Assembly: GCA_016617855.1 (NCBI GenBank)
Contig: JAECUM010001154.1
Location: forward strand, 1 to 64,000
Reading direction: 5' to 3'
Source: Megalonaias nervosa
Lineage: Eukaryota; Mollusca; Bivalvia; Unionida; Unionidae
Length of the DNA stretch: 64,000 bases
Shown piece by piece: positions 32,632 through 44,434 of the stretch (its first letter is position 1; every line of letters begins with the position of its first letter). The notes below the pieces were generated by a model. The model searched no databases, was not told the origin of the DNA, and saw only the letters and a program-made list of their open reading frames with translations. The position numbers and the translations under genes were made by a program.

Positions 32632-33180
32632 TTAAATCGCCGCGATTAAATCGCGATGTAAAGTTTCGTATTCGTCAGATGTTAATAAATTTTCTGATCT
32701 CAAATTATCAAGTATGTCAATAATTTCATTGTCAATTTCAGCACCAACATTTCAGCTTCTTTTGATGATATCAATAGCATTAATCTGCCAATCATTTCAG
32801 TAACTGATGAAAATATTCTAACTCCTTTTCCTTTTATCTTTCTTCTCTATATTGTTTTACACGACCGTCATCAGATACAAACAAATTTCCTTTTAAAATT
32901 CCACCACCAAATGGTTTGTCTCTATTAGTTTGTGCTGTTTTTCTAATAAGTAAAGCAATAACACCATATCTCATTCTATCATAAAGTGGAAGCATATTTT
33001 CATCTCCTATGGCTGTGTTTAAATCATTTTTAGCAGTAAAACCGTAGTTCATTATTAAAGTTAAATTACTAGTAAATTTCTCAAATTCTTCATTACTCCA
33101 TTTACTTATATTATCAAGATCTTTTATTTTAGTTTTCTCTAAAAAATTATTATATTCATCCTCTGTTATTTCATTATTTA
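32632..33180 (-). pseudogene. Conserved Polinton protein of unknown function, broken
   Basis: Starts without a clear ATG at about 33170 (E-I-T-E-D-E-Y-N-N-F). The core G-F-T-A-K-N-D-L-N-T-A-I-G-D-E and G-G-G-I-L-K-G-N is a block I know from Polinton neighbours of the ATPase. After a slip near 32834 it continues to L-T-S-D-E-Y-E-T-L-H-R-D-L at 32632. Function unknown. Confidence 0.5.
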
Positions 33181-33181
33181 T

Positions 33182-33732
33182 TTATTTTATATACCATCGT
33201 CTTTGATCTTCAGCAGTTCCCATAAACTTTACCGTCAACTCACTAACTCTTTCTTGCTCCTTTTCAACATCCTCTAATTTTTCTGATAAATTTTTTAGAA
33301 TATTTTTAATCTCTATTGTAGTTAAACCTGCTAGTCTTTGTTCAAATTCTAGTGGATTATTAATTAGCCGATCTAGTGCAGCTTGTCTTGCAACCGGATC
33401 AGCGATATTTGCTACAAGTGCCTCAGCTAATCTTCTTCTTTCTTCTTCAGATCTCTCAATAATTTTTCCAGCAGCCGCTTCTTGTTGTTCTTTGATTAAT
33501 CCTACTAAACCTTTTTCTTGTCTTTTTTTAACTTCTTCTTCTAAAACTGGCCCACTTTCAGGTTGTTTTCCAAGTAAAGCTTCAGTAACTGGTTTGAGAA
33601 CGGCTGCTGCTGTTTCTACTGCAACCATGGCCACGTCGTGCTTGCTGTACTTGCTGCTTAAATTTTGCCTGAGACTGTGCAAGTTTTTTTAGATTTTCTA
33701 TATGTTTTCTGTACTTTGCTTGTCTTTCCATT
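33182..33732 (-). pseudogene. Coiled-coil protein, one frameshift near its start
   Basis: ATG 33732 opens M-E-R-Q-A-K-Y-R-K-H-I-E-N-L-K-K. A slip near 33625 leads to the long open part (A-V-E-T-A-A-A-V-L-K-P-V-T-E-A-L), then a Glu/Lys/Arg coiled coil to W-Y-I-K at 33182. Abuts the next gene. Possibly a scaffold or minor virion protein; not recognised by name. Confidence 0.5.
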
Positions 33733-33810
33733 AATTATATACTATTTTCTATAAAAATTATTGTAGATATTTTTCAATACAACAGCGAAACATTTTACTC
33801 GTATTATTTG

Positions 33811-34436
33811 TTAATTTGTCAAACAAAAAAAGTCATATTTATTTGCCGTTGCTTGATGATATAATTCAATAAATTTATCTTTTGTTACATCGCCACATTG
33901 CTCGTTCGCGATATTTCTAACGTCAACATTGTCAAGTCCTGGAAATAATATAAAACAACCAGTATTTCGCCTAATAAATCTGTCAACATTATAAAAACCT
34001 TGGACAAGATAAATAGAATTAAATTTTTTTTTTTTCGCGACAGTGAAAAATATGATCTTATTTTATTCATTTCTTCATTGTTTAGCGGAATATCATCAAA
34101 AACAACTATCTTGTGTTCGGATGAATCAAGTTGATTAACTGGGATGAGTTCTTCTGGTTGTTTGATAATAAAAAAATCTTCGCCAGCCTCAAGATCATCA
34201 CGAAGTTTGTCATTATAATTGTTAAGTAGCTCGTACTTATCTTGCTGCGGGTTAATCGTGTAAATATAAACGCGATCGTAATTAAAATTATCTCCGAGAA
34301 GTAAATTCATAAGCAAGTTTGTTTTCCCCGATCCAGTTCTTCCAACAATAAGATAATGACAGTCTGGAAGTTCACTGTCATGTTTATGTTTCACTAACTT
34401 CTCTGTATCAAAATTGTATATCGACGATTTTGCCAT
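33811..34436 (-). pseudogene. A32-type packaging ATPase (FtsK/HerA), one frameshift
   Basis: Walker A G-R-T-G-S-G-K-T at residues 32-39, Walker B I-V-V-F-D-D at 110-115. A slip within the T-run at about 34025-34035 shifts the C-terminal third (S-I-Y-L-V-Q-G-F-Y, F-I-L-F-P-G-L-D) to a stop at 33811; total about 208 codons, normal for the family. Pumps the genome into the capsid. Divergent from the fibre gene, starts 54 bp apart. Confidence 0.9.
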
Positions 34437-34490
34437 TATTGTTATACAATTTTATGTTATATAAAAATATTGTCAGACTATAAATAAATA

Positions 34491-35290
34491 ATGAGTTATT
34501 ATACAAAAGTTGGAACATTAGTAGGAGATTCATCGGCTGAAAGTACAACAATAACAGACGGTAAGGTTGATTTATCAGGCTATCTAAAAAAATCCGGCGA
34601 CACAATGACAGGAAACCTGTTTATGTCAAATCAACGAGAACTAGATTTAGAAACAGATTATCCACCAATAAATGTCGTTAATACACAAGCTGTTAGTTAT
34701 GCACAACTTAAATTAGTCGACAATAATAAACTAGATAAATCTGGTGGAACTTTAAGCGGTAACTTAGATATGTCAGGAATAAAAATTATAAATTTGGAGA
34801 CCAGGTGTCCACCAGCAAACTTAAATCAAACTCAAGCGGTAAGTTATTTGCAGTTGAAATATGTTGATGATAATAAACTTGATAAAATAGGTGGGATAGT
34901 TGCAGGTATTATTATCATGAACAAGAATAAAATTACATACCTTGGAGACCCAGCTGCAGAATTAGACGCAGCAACAAAAAAATACGTTGATGATCAAGAA
35001 TCTAAGTATGTGTTACTCACCGGTGTATAATGCGTGCATTTCTCAATATGAATAATAATGGTATTAATGATCTCAGAACACCAGAATTAGATTTTGACGC
35101 TGTAACAAAAAAATACGTCGACGATATTAATATTCTAATAAACGATGGAATTAACGCATTTAGAACTGATTTTTCCAATCATATACAAACATTCTTGAAT
35201 TTTCGTAGAAATATAAACAAATCTATTAATGAATTTTTTGGAAATCCAGCGGTTGTAGATATTAAACTTACCAGCTTGAGGCTGCCCTAA
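34491..35290 (+). pseudogene. Fibre-like repeat protein, interrupted once
   Basis: The first frame (179 residues) contains about three copies of a repeat: K-S-G-D-T-M-T-G-N-L-F-M-S, K-S-G-G-T-L-S-G-N-L-D-M-S, and A-A-T-K-K-Y-V-D-D segments. It stops at TAATG (35028-35032), and the overlapping second frame (35030-35290) continues the same pattern (F-L-N-M-N-N-N-G-I-N-D-L, V-T-K-K-Y-V-D-D-I). The repeats resemble phage tail-fibre and adintovirus-type fibre shafts. The end overlaps the terminal repeat, so a receptor-binding head may be lost or may vary. Attachment role is inference. Confidence 0.75.
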
Positions 35291-35618
35291 TCGAATTAAA
35301 TCTCTTACAAAATTTGTTTGTCAGATCAAATCCAACATGTCGGATTGGATTATAGTGATACATTATATATAATATTTTATTGTTTAACATGAAATTTTGT
35401 CTAAACTATAAAAATAAGTATAGGGACTGTAATAGTAGTATACATAGATGAGTTGTTCCTAATCCCAGGGACTTCCTACCCTGGACAAAACATATTTTGT
35501 CAGAAATATGAAAGTCATCATTTTAAGCTAAAAAAGGATGCTGACAAAAATTTTAACGTATAAAGTTTTTGGGGGTAGGGGGTCTCTGGGATTAGGAACC
35601 TCATATATGAATACTACT
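35273..35618 (-). repeat. Polinton-1 right terminal inverted repeat
   Basis: Reverse complement of the left repeat with scattered mismatches and small indels. The last codons and stop of the fibre-like frame lie inside it. Confidence 0.95.
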
Positions 35619-35623
35619 ATAGG
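35619..35623. repeat. Target-site duplication of Polinton-1, right
   Basis: ATAGG, identical to 18971-18975, abutting the right terminal inverted repeat. Confidence 0.7.
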
Positions 35624-36180
35624 TCAGAGTCAATTACCTATCGAAAACTGGAAATTCGCTTTCGGCATAGGGTTACTGTCTACCAGCGGGCCTTGTAAAC
35701 ATATTAAATGTTACATGATGTTATACCGGCAGGAAATCAATATGAAAATGATTTTATTTCTGAGTATTTGTGAGTCTTATAATCGTCATGTCATTAATTC
35801 GCTGACAAACAAGACGAAACTGCAGCATTGATAAAATTTGACTTTGCACTCACCGTTGCCACAGCTAGTCTCATGACTACACCAATTTCGCAACCTACAT
35901 CTACGTTACATCAGAGATCAAATACTCACGCGATATCAATGATATATAAACTTTCGGATGTTGTTGCACAATGAATCGAAAATATTAAACGAAGTCAGAT
36001 TCATCAATCAGAGAGCAGAAATGAACGCGGTAATCACGTGATACAGAAAACCTTCGTGGACATGTGCACTATTCTTGATGCATATAAAATGCAAAAGCTT
36101 GCCTCTGCCACTTAATGATCTAAACGAAACGCTTACTGAATGATCTTTGAAACAAATCATCCAGTTAAATTAAAAGTAAT
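35624..36180. other. No gene seen
   Basis: Host-type flank of Polinton-1; no supported exon. Confidence 0.5.
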
Positions 36181-36188
36181 GCGTTCCG

Positions 36189-36284
<96 letters not shown>

Positions 36285-36290
36285 ACTATA

Positions 36291-36354
<64 letters not shown>
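36189..36354. repeat. (CA)n-(TA)n compound microsatellite
   Basis: Long CA run followed by TA runs with one CTATAG interruption. It abuts the LTR-like repeat. Confidence 0.95.
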
Positions 36355-36358
<4 letters not shown>

Positions 36359-37284
36359 ACGTGTAGGCTCGTACAAAAATAACAAGAGTAAAGAGTGAAG
36401 CCAACAACAAGCTTTGTATATTTTAACAAAATAATTTATTTCCCTAGAAAACAATGTTAAAATTGGAAATAGGACTTACGGTTTGTGAATATAATCAAAA
36501 ATTTAATCCTAACATTGAAAAATTGCAAGTCCTATCACTAAACAGTTCTAATAGAATCCGGGTTCAAATTTCGATGAAATTCCAATATGGAGGCGATGAC
36601 GTCAGATTAGGTCGTTGTACTGGTGGCAACAGATCCTCGATTGAATCACAGTTTATAATGTTTCCGTTAAATTCCAGAATAAATTTCCACTGAATTTCTT
36701 TCTCCTAGAACTTTTATAAACATAAAGCACAAGTTTTGTTTTCTAAAAAATAAATTATTAAATTCCAAAAAACAAATGAACTTCAAAAACAATCTGGCTT
36801 CAACAATATAAACACCTTGTACCCTCAAAGTGTAGAACATACGACTGACTAAATCTACTAGAGAGCGTCTGTTTAAAGCCGCGATTTTAGATCACATGGT
36901 GCTTCACGTGATATGCTACGTGATTTATCAATTTGAACAGCGCAATAAAATAATGCCGTTTATCACGTATGCAAGAATAGCCCTACCTAAGAATTAAATT
37001 CTCACAGTGAAAATATATTAAAAAAAGAAAGACTGTTTACAGTTCAGCTAACATGCGGGCCGAAATGACCTTGGCAATAACCAATCGTATTCACTCGATG
37101 TTTACAAAAACTGTGAGATAAAAATAGTGTTGAAGAAATCTTATAATCTACTCGGGTCAAGCCAATTTTCGGAAAAGAGATTCAAATCCAATGAAAATAA
37201 TCATTACAATAAAATGTAATGAAACAAAATTAAAATGAAAAAGAATTTAAAACTAACACACAAGTAATTTAATTACATGTTCGT

Positions 37285-37288
<4 letters not shown>
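36355..37288 (-). mobile_element. Solo-LTR-like repeat, copy 1 (934 bp)
   Basis: On the minus strand it begins TGTTACG and ends CGTAACA, the TG...CA ends with short inverted repeats typical of LTRs. It is flanked by ATAT on both sides inside (TA)n and has AATAAA near 36430. No internal retroelement genes adjoin it, so a solo LTR is the best reading; a long non-autonomous DNA transposon is the alternative. Diverged copy at 6786-7663. Confidence 0.6.
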
Positions 37289-37350
<62 letters not shown>

Positions 37351-37382
37351 TTATACCTATATATATATATATATATATATAT
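37289..37382. repeat. (TA)n microsatellite
   Basis: Two TA runs split by GCTTATACCT; target of the LTR-like insertion. A further (TA)n run lies at about 37722-37782. Confidence 0.9.
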
Positions 37383-37720
37383 GACACGTCAATGGACAAA
37401 AGGCGACAAGGCTAACTGTGGTTACTAATCTGTACATTTTAATTTGTAACTAAAATGATTGACAGCATAGATGTTTGTGAGTGGCAAATTATATATATAT
37501 ATTTACAGGCTGCAAATTCGACAGATTAACTGAAACTCATATTTACAGCAAATGTAATGTTTTTGATGGAAACGAATATACACATTTTGCCAAAAGGAAA
37601 TATATTAAACCAACACATCTAATAGCCCTTAAAGCTATTGGTTCTAAGTCTAATCGATCAGAACGGCATTTACAGACAAGCCTGGCCTATATTATTATTA
37701 TGTGGTGACCCATTGTATTG

Positions 37721-37788
<68 letters not shown>

Positions 37789-37932
37789 ATGACTTTAAAA
37801 TAATATAAATATTGTCACATTTACATGTTGTGTTCTTATAGAACGCTTTAATGATTTATAGTGAAAACAAATTTTCCAATAATATAAAGATTATCTTCTG
37901 TATATATTTTTAAAACTTTGCTTTATCATTAG

Positions 37933-38144
37933 CTCCTGGACTTGTCACCAATCTTGGTATTACCGATATAACCTCTTCTTCATTGAGAATTAACTGGTTA
38001 CCTCCAACAGAGTGGAATGGAGTGATGCGCGGTTATGATTTGACTGTAGAAGAGATGTCCGGATATTGTTTGGAAAAGCTAATGTCTGTGCAAAACTGTA
38101 CTATGTCCATTCCTCCAGATGTTGCTAGAAATAAAATTTGTCAG
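37933..38144 (+). CDS. Host exon: fibronectin type III segment
   Basis: Bounded by TTAG|CT and CAG|GTAAAC. In phase 1 it encodes P-G-L-V-T-N-L-G-I-T-D-I-T, then L-R-I-N-W-L-P-P, then R-G-Y-D-L-T-V, the A-to-C strands of an FN3 domain with the conserved Trp. Cysteines follow. 70 codons; ends in phase 0. Extracellular adhesion or receptor-type protein likely. Confidence 0.75.
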
Positions 38145-39030
38145 GTAAACCTTTTTTAAGGAATATGTTTACAACTATTACGTATCGACTGATCCCCCAC
38201 GCATGCAATAAAAACTGAAAACCATTCCACAACTTAATTAAGATGCAGCAGTATTTAGACCACTTTCATAATGTATCTGAAATAATATGCATTTTATGTT
38301 TAACCTGATAGAATGTTAGATCAAAATATGATTTGTTATTTTATTCTAATTCAATCACGATGTTGTAATCTCGAAAAGGTTTTATTTAAATATCCAAAAG
38401 CCGCTTGTCTTCACATGTCAGATTTCCTTTTCTGTTGAATACTCTCAGGCATTTTTAAGACAGGATACGTGGCCAACTGTTGCAAATTGCCGTACAGCCA
38501 AATTTTCGAAAACGGGTTTTTTTTTGCTGGAAAATGTAAAGCCCTTTGTCAATTAGAGTATCGGACTGCGGACCTTCACTTCATGGATGGGAAATCTAAC
38601 TGCCATACAAACTACGACAGCACCTACTAGTAAGACTATAAGTAAAATTATAGTTCTAATCATTGCATAGAGACCATGCTCTTTTCCTTATTGTCTCGCT
38701 GAAGTACTTCTCCAGTTCCCAAAACTAATTTAATTTTTTTGTTGTTTCTTACTAACCTTTAAAATTGCAATCCAATATTAAGCTTTCAGGCATGCACACC
38801 TTTTATTCTAACAATAGTTAGTACCCTCCCTTTATATCCTGCCTACCTCAGAGATATTAATCAAATACTTTTTATATTTGATCTTTCAATACAGATTTCG
38901 TGGAATGAATGTATTATCAGGTTAACTCGTCGTCTGGGGTATTAGTTGCGTTGAAAATACTCGTATGATGATAGGATCAGCATTTTTCATGCACGTTAAG
39001 ATTTCGCCGCCACTGTTTATTAGTATTGTG

Positions 39031-39065
<35 letters not shown>

Positions 39066-40599
39066 TACTACTACTACTACTACTACTACTATTATTATTA
39101 TTATTATTATTATTGTTTATTCGTATATTATTTTGCCATGGATTTTGTTCTATTCCGATACTACTTACGTAGGTTATTCAGTTCAAAGCTATATTTTACC
39201 ACGCTCTTTCATTGCTATAACAGAAGTCAGTACTATATAGTGCTTAGAAGTGACTTGTTCAAAATCGATCTATTTAAATAGGAAATATATGATGTTTTCG
39301 TTTTCCTTACAATGGTAAATTCATAAGATTTAGAAATGTACGAGTAAGCGAAGCAAACGTAATTCGGAATGACAACTCAGGCCATTGGAGGCCAGGAGAA
39401 AAAATCGATCTTATTGGAACATTTTTAACCATCAGCTTTAAAGGTGGATCCGGTCATTCTCCGATCAAAGCGTACAAGGAGACTGAAGCATGCAGTACTG
39501 TCAGTCTTTAATTATATATTGATAGACTTGAGGAACTTCCAGAAAGTTTATTTCTTCTTAAAATAGTTTTAATTTTGTGGGCTTTCGTTATTTATAGTTA
39601 GGCTTTCTTAATATGTACATATGTCCGCATTTTCCAGGGCCAAAAAAGTCATTGTCCTTCCATAAGAGCGAAAAGCACATTCCAGGAAAAAAGACAAAAT
39701 GCCTATTTCTCTCTTCAAACAAGTACCTAACTTGTACTTACATAAGTTTATATCATTTAAAATAAATTTTAAACTTACGAGTCATCCAATGGTTAAAATA
39801 TATTGATCACTCTTTCTTTAGAACGAATACATACCGCAAACTCCGAAGATTAAACATTTCCTCATTTATAAGCAGCATCACTAGATTGAATGTGTATGGG
39901 TGGGGATATTTTGCGGGCCTTTTATTATAGTAGCAACAACGCGCGTAAAGATAACTGATTAAAAGATAAAGGATTCAGAAAACAGAAGAAAATGATTACC
40001 CATAAGCGTTTTTGTATCGGCTGTCGCCCTCCGGCATTGCACTGATATTGTTAGCAAGTCGCTAATTCGCGAGTTTTATTAATCTGCCGTTTGATTCGCA
40101 GCAGCAATGTTTACTATCAGCAACATATATTCAGTGTCACATGTTGAGAAAGATATATGAACATGGTGTAAATGTTTGACTACAATATTACCTTATTTTC
40201 GTTAATTGCATGTTAATTCTAAATGATAACAATCGGTTTCAATTATGTAATAGCAATTATGTTAACATGTCTCTTAAAAATCTAATTTAGCACATTTTAA
40301 GTGACTGTACAAGAAACACAAAACACGTCTGCAAAATTGATAAATGAAACCTCAATAGCCATACTAGTTTTGTTGGAAAGAGGCTGAGGATCTGTGAGAA
40401 ATAATAACATCGAACATTTCTTAATATTCTCTGATGTGCACCACCGCTCTTAAAGGACAATCTATTCTGATGTTTCACTCCTAGGTACCTCTAAATAGCA
40501 TTTAGATGCCTATTGCCAACATCATACAATATTTTCACTTTATATGACAAGTAATTTTCTATAAATGTTGAGCATGTGGAAAAGTTCTTTATCTTTCAG
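38145..40599. other. Intron; one coding-like stretch at 39335-39508
   Basis: Contains ATT/ACT microsatellites at about 39031-39113. At 39335-39508, after TTTAG, 58 open codons (V-R-V-S-E-A-N-V-I-R-N-D, then W-R-P-G-E-K-I-D-L-I-G) look protein-like but no good donor follows. It could be a decayed exon. Confidence 0.5.
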
Positions 40600-40780
40600 C
40601 CTCTCAAAATAGTGCTACATCAACCGACGAACGTCACGGCTAGAGGAATTGGAACTAGGGAGATTAGTGTAACATGGGATAGTCCGAAACTTTGCATAGT
40701 GTCAACATCGTACTCTCTTAACTGTATTGACACAGCCGATATGGGAGAGAAAACTATCACCTGTACTAATATCAGAGAGT
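40600..40780 (+). CDS. Host exon: first half of an FN3 domain
   Basis: TTTCAG|CCT to GAGT|GTAAGT, phase 0 in and phase 1 out. Encodes P-T-N-V-T-A-R-G-I-G-T-R-E-I, S-V-T-W-D-S-P (conserved Trp), S-Y-S-L-N-C. Phase matches the end of the previous exon. Confidence 0.8.
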
Positions 40781-40815
40781 GTAAGTAATTATGATTTTAT
40801 ATTATTGTTATTATG

Positions 40816-40856
<41 letters not shown>

Positions 40857-41077
40857 GTTTTATTATTATTGTCATTATTATGTTGTTGTTTTTGGTTATT
40901 GTTGTAGTTACATACTTAATCACTTGCTTTCTGCTAATTATCATCACTATAACAAGATATAAATTTAAATTACTCATAGGTAATAAATTCATTACCACTA
41001 TACTATCCCTATGGACAAATTGCAAGAAGCTTGCATACATCAAAGTTTATGTCAAAAGAGATTTTAAATATTAAGAG

Positions 41078-41139
41078 TATCACTAGATGTGAAATGTACA
41101 CAAATAACGTATGAAGTCACAGCTGTGCCACTGAAAAAC
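41078..41139 (+). CDS. Probable host exon: second half of the FN3 domain
   Basis: Using an AG acceptor at 41076-41077 in phase 1, it reads S-L-D-V-K-C-T-Q-I-T-Y-E-V-T-A-V-P, the F and G strands with conserved Tyr. The donor (AAC|GTTTGT) is weak, so the right edge is uncertain. Confidence 0.5.
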
Positions 41140-41302
41140 GTTTGTGTATATCACTTGTTCTGACACCGCATTTTCAGAGAAGCACTGGAATATCGGGACG
41201 CAGTAAGCTGTATCCATATGCAATGTACGTCCATACGTACGACTGCACGTGTGTAATATCCTTGAAGTCCGCCAACAATTTGAAAGAAAGAAATTTAGGT
41301 AT

Positions 41303-41405
41303 ATGGTGGTTCTGGCTCGGCACATGTCCAACATACATTTTCCCATGACGAAGTCCTTACCATAGTAGATCCATCCAAGAGGCTTACAATTTGGCCTGGA
41401 GGTCC
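41303..41405 (+). CDS. Possible further host exon
   Basis: Lies between TTTAG and CACAG|GTAGGA. Open frame V-Y-G-G-S-G-S-A-H-V-Q-H-T-F then V-L-T-I-V-D-P-S-K-R. No domain recognised; the signals alone support it weakly. Confidence 0.3.
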
Positions 41406-41409
41406 TCAC

Positions 41410-41440
41410 AGGTAGGAATATGATACGCGTGTTACTTGGA

Positions 41441-41483
<43 letters not shown>

Positions 41484-43679
41484 TAGCAGTGGTAATAATA
41501 TTTATTATTGATAGTAGTAGTAGTAGTTCCTAATGGGTTTACATTTATGTTTATTAGTCCTTCTTTGCAATACTTATTAGCTTTCCAATTTATGACAAAC
41601 GTTTTGATAGGAGCCAGTATTAATGGTCCTCATTCAAGTTCTGATAATGCATGTTAAGCGCTGGCAGACAATTAACTGTCATTATCGAGGTATCCAGACG
41701 CAGTTTAAACAAGCTACCGGCCTAACACTGTCCAAAACATGGTAAACGGCAATTATCTGGTTGCGTTTGGATAGTGTTACAGAGATAGGCATTTATTGTT
41801 TGTGTCATTATGACCTGAATTGTATATCTTTCTAACTGGAAAGTACAGACTTTTTGTTTAATGTTTCGGTTTGTTTTCTTATAGAAAAACAATTCATCAG
41901 CAAGAGAACCCACCATGGCCTTATATTGATCACTTTACTTTCACTAGAATACAAGTCAATATAAGAATAATTACCTGGGAAATTTTTATTAAAAGGTATA
42001 TTTACCTGGTTGCCAAGGAAGCCACACAGTTGTTAGAGAGCGCCTAAAAGCCCGCCAGTAGTTCCTACTCTCACCTTTGATAGAATATTGATAAAAACAC
42101 GCCACGTGAAATGATCTTTGAATTCATTTCCAACTTGCCAGAAAGGGTTTAAGGAGGAAAAAAAACCTATCCAGCATATTTCTGAGAAAGCAAAATAAAT
42201 GCTTCTTATATTATAATTTCCGGTAGCAGTATTCCGAGACATTTTCCTACAAAATTCATCACAAGTGTTTGAGTGGTTTAGGAGAAAACGTTAGGAACAT
42301 AAATCCATTCGTTGCACTGAAATCCTCGTGGTTTCGAAGAAATATTCTAAAATAATAAACTTTTTAAAACGTATCTTGATGCATGCTCCAACAAAGTTTG
42401 ATAATAGGCCCATTAGCATTTAGGAGGTGTTGAAACTCATTTTACGCCTGCTTGCAATTGATGCCAAACAGTTAAAAGGGAGGCAACCACAACTTTAATT
42501 TGGCAGCACATGCCTAAAAGATATCTAAAACGTTTGATTAAACATTAGCTCATACGTTTGGAAGGTGTCTGAGATTGATAGATACATATCCGAAGATGCA
42601 ACCTGTCTGACATGCGCAATGCCATGACATATGATCAAATCCCTTTGTCCAGATAAGCAATAATCATACGCATGGTCTATTTTCCTTAGCATGAGTTCAA
42701 AATTATGTTTCAACTTTCCATCGCTAATTTATGTACTTCTTCCATCTCTTTCCTTACGGATATACCAATTAGGTGACTCTTGTTATGAGAGCCACCTAGT
42801 TAACGGTAAATTAGGCACATCCATTAATGATCATATTACAAAATAATGCATACATGTACTATGCAGAATCTCTACCAAATATCAAAACTTGTTTCAATAA
42901 ATGCACGTGGACAAAAGCATAAGTTCGACTTCAAGCACACATATATCCTTTACCTACAATAAATTTGTTTACATTTCATCTGAGTTACAAATAATTATGT
43001 TGAAAAGTTAAACAGATATCTATTAGGATTTGTCTTTAATCAATGCTTCATGCCTTAAAAAGATTCAAATACTGCACAACTGGTTTAAAACATTTGTCGC
43101 TATCAATAAAACTTTCAACTTCTCTATTTTGCAATATGTTGCTCTATACTTACTATAAATTGCTCAACGTCTAGAAAAGTAATGGCTATTAATACTGAAT
43201 GGAAGGTAATTATGGTTTTGGAAAAGATAACCTTCTCAAGATATTGTAATTGACTGAGAAAATTCAAAATGCTGACCATTCTATATTTACATGTTGCGGA
43301 CTGTAATCGTTTATGTGCATCCTTTTTTGTATGCTCTTTTCATATCTCTGAAACCTTTAAATAGGTCATGATTGCAAGAAGGAGAAGATAAATTTAATTC
43401 CTCAGTCGAATTTTTAAATGTTCCCTTTATCGAAAATGTTAGAGACAACGACACACTTAAATTAATACTTTTGTAACTTGTACAATGCATAGATTTTTTA
43501 ACATTTCCAGTAATAATAGTATTTTCACGAACATTATCATATTTATGTTTAGTAGCAGTAGTAGTGGTAGTGGTGGTAGTAGTTGTTGCATTAGTATTAC
43601 TCCAAACGAGAAGGCAACAATAACCAGAAATCAGGTCATATTTCTTGTTCTATTCTTTTTCTTCTTCTTCTTCTTCTTC

Positions 43680-43726
<47 letters not shown>

Positions 43727-44434
43727 CTTATTGTTGTTAAAGAATGGCCAATTGACTATTGTATCAGAAGATGTACTGGCAATCGGGGCCCTTTTTGTAG
43801 GAGTAATACTAATGCCAATTAGTTATCATCATCATCCTTTTCGGACCTGACATTATTACTGTTATTATCGTTAGCAGTGCTGTTGTTGATGATGATGATG
43901 ATGATGATGATGTTATCATGGATTGATCCAATGCGTATTATTGCAGAACATATATGTTCATGTGAAGTTTGTTTTTATAATATTAACACTAACCCAAATT
44001 CTTTTAAACACCAGTGGCATTTCATATTTTTCGTTTCATTTCAATATGAAGTAAATGTCAATTCTGCTGGAGCTGTTTCAAGTTAAAAATATTGTTTTCC
44101 TCAATATTTCTAGTTTCACCGCATATCACAACTTGCGAACGCATTAAATCTGAAGCGTAATAAGGACCAACCTCTACCAAAACACGAGTGTAGCAGCAGG
44201 GAGGCTGAGCAGACCAAGCTTAAGAAGCGTCCATTTTTAAAATTAGCACCTCCTCCAAAAATCAATTAGAAGGAGTCCATTTGCTCATGGAGACCGAACA
44301 GGTCATCAGGTCTATCACGGCGAAGATATAGCGAAGACAATTAGCGCAGAACCTCCTAGACCCGCCAATAGGTTCCCTCGTGTTGCTGCTTCGGGGGTTT
44401 AAAAAAAAAATAGTACCTGTCGGCAACAGGTCTC
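41410..44434. other. Intron with microsatellites, no gene recognised
   Basis: (AAT)n at about 41443-41485, TTC/ATT runs at about 43662-43722, GAT repeats at about 43886-43912. The left edge of Polinton-2 lies somewhere after about 44100, but I found no terminal repeat. Confidence 0.5.

Larger units (their letters stand above)
18976..35618. mobile_element. Polinton-1 (Maverick), complete between terminal repeats
   Basis: A 16.6-kb element with about 340-bp terminal inverted repeats starting 5'-AGTAGTAT and a flanking 5-bp direct repeat. It has the diagnostic set: protein-primed polymerase B, integrase, adenain-type protease, packaging ATPase, major and minor capsid proteins. Accessory genes are an HNH endonuclease, PLA2-like domain, zinc ribbon, small virion-like proteins and a fibre-like protein. 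Size and content are typical of Polintons and animal adintoviruses. Many genes have a single frameshift or stop, often in an A or T run. Confidence 0.95.

Noticed and set aside
43485..43850. 121-residue frame with Phe and Leu runs
   Set aside because: Built from triplet repeats (TTC, TTA) in an intron.
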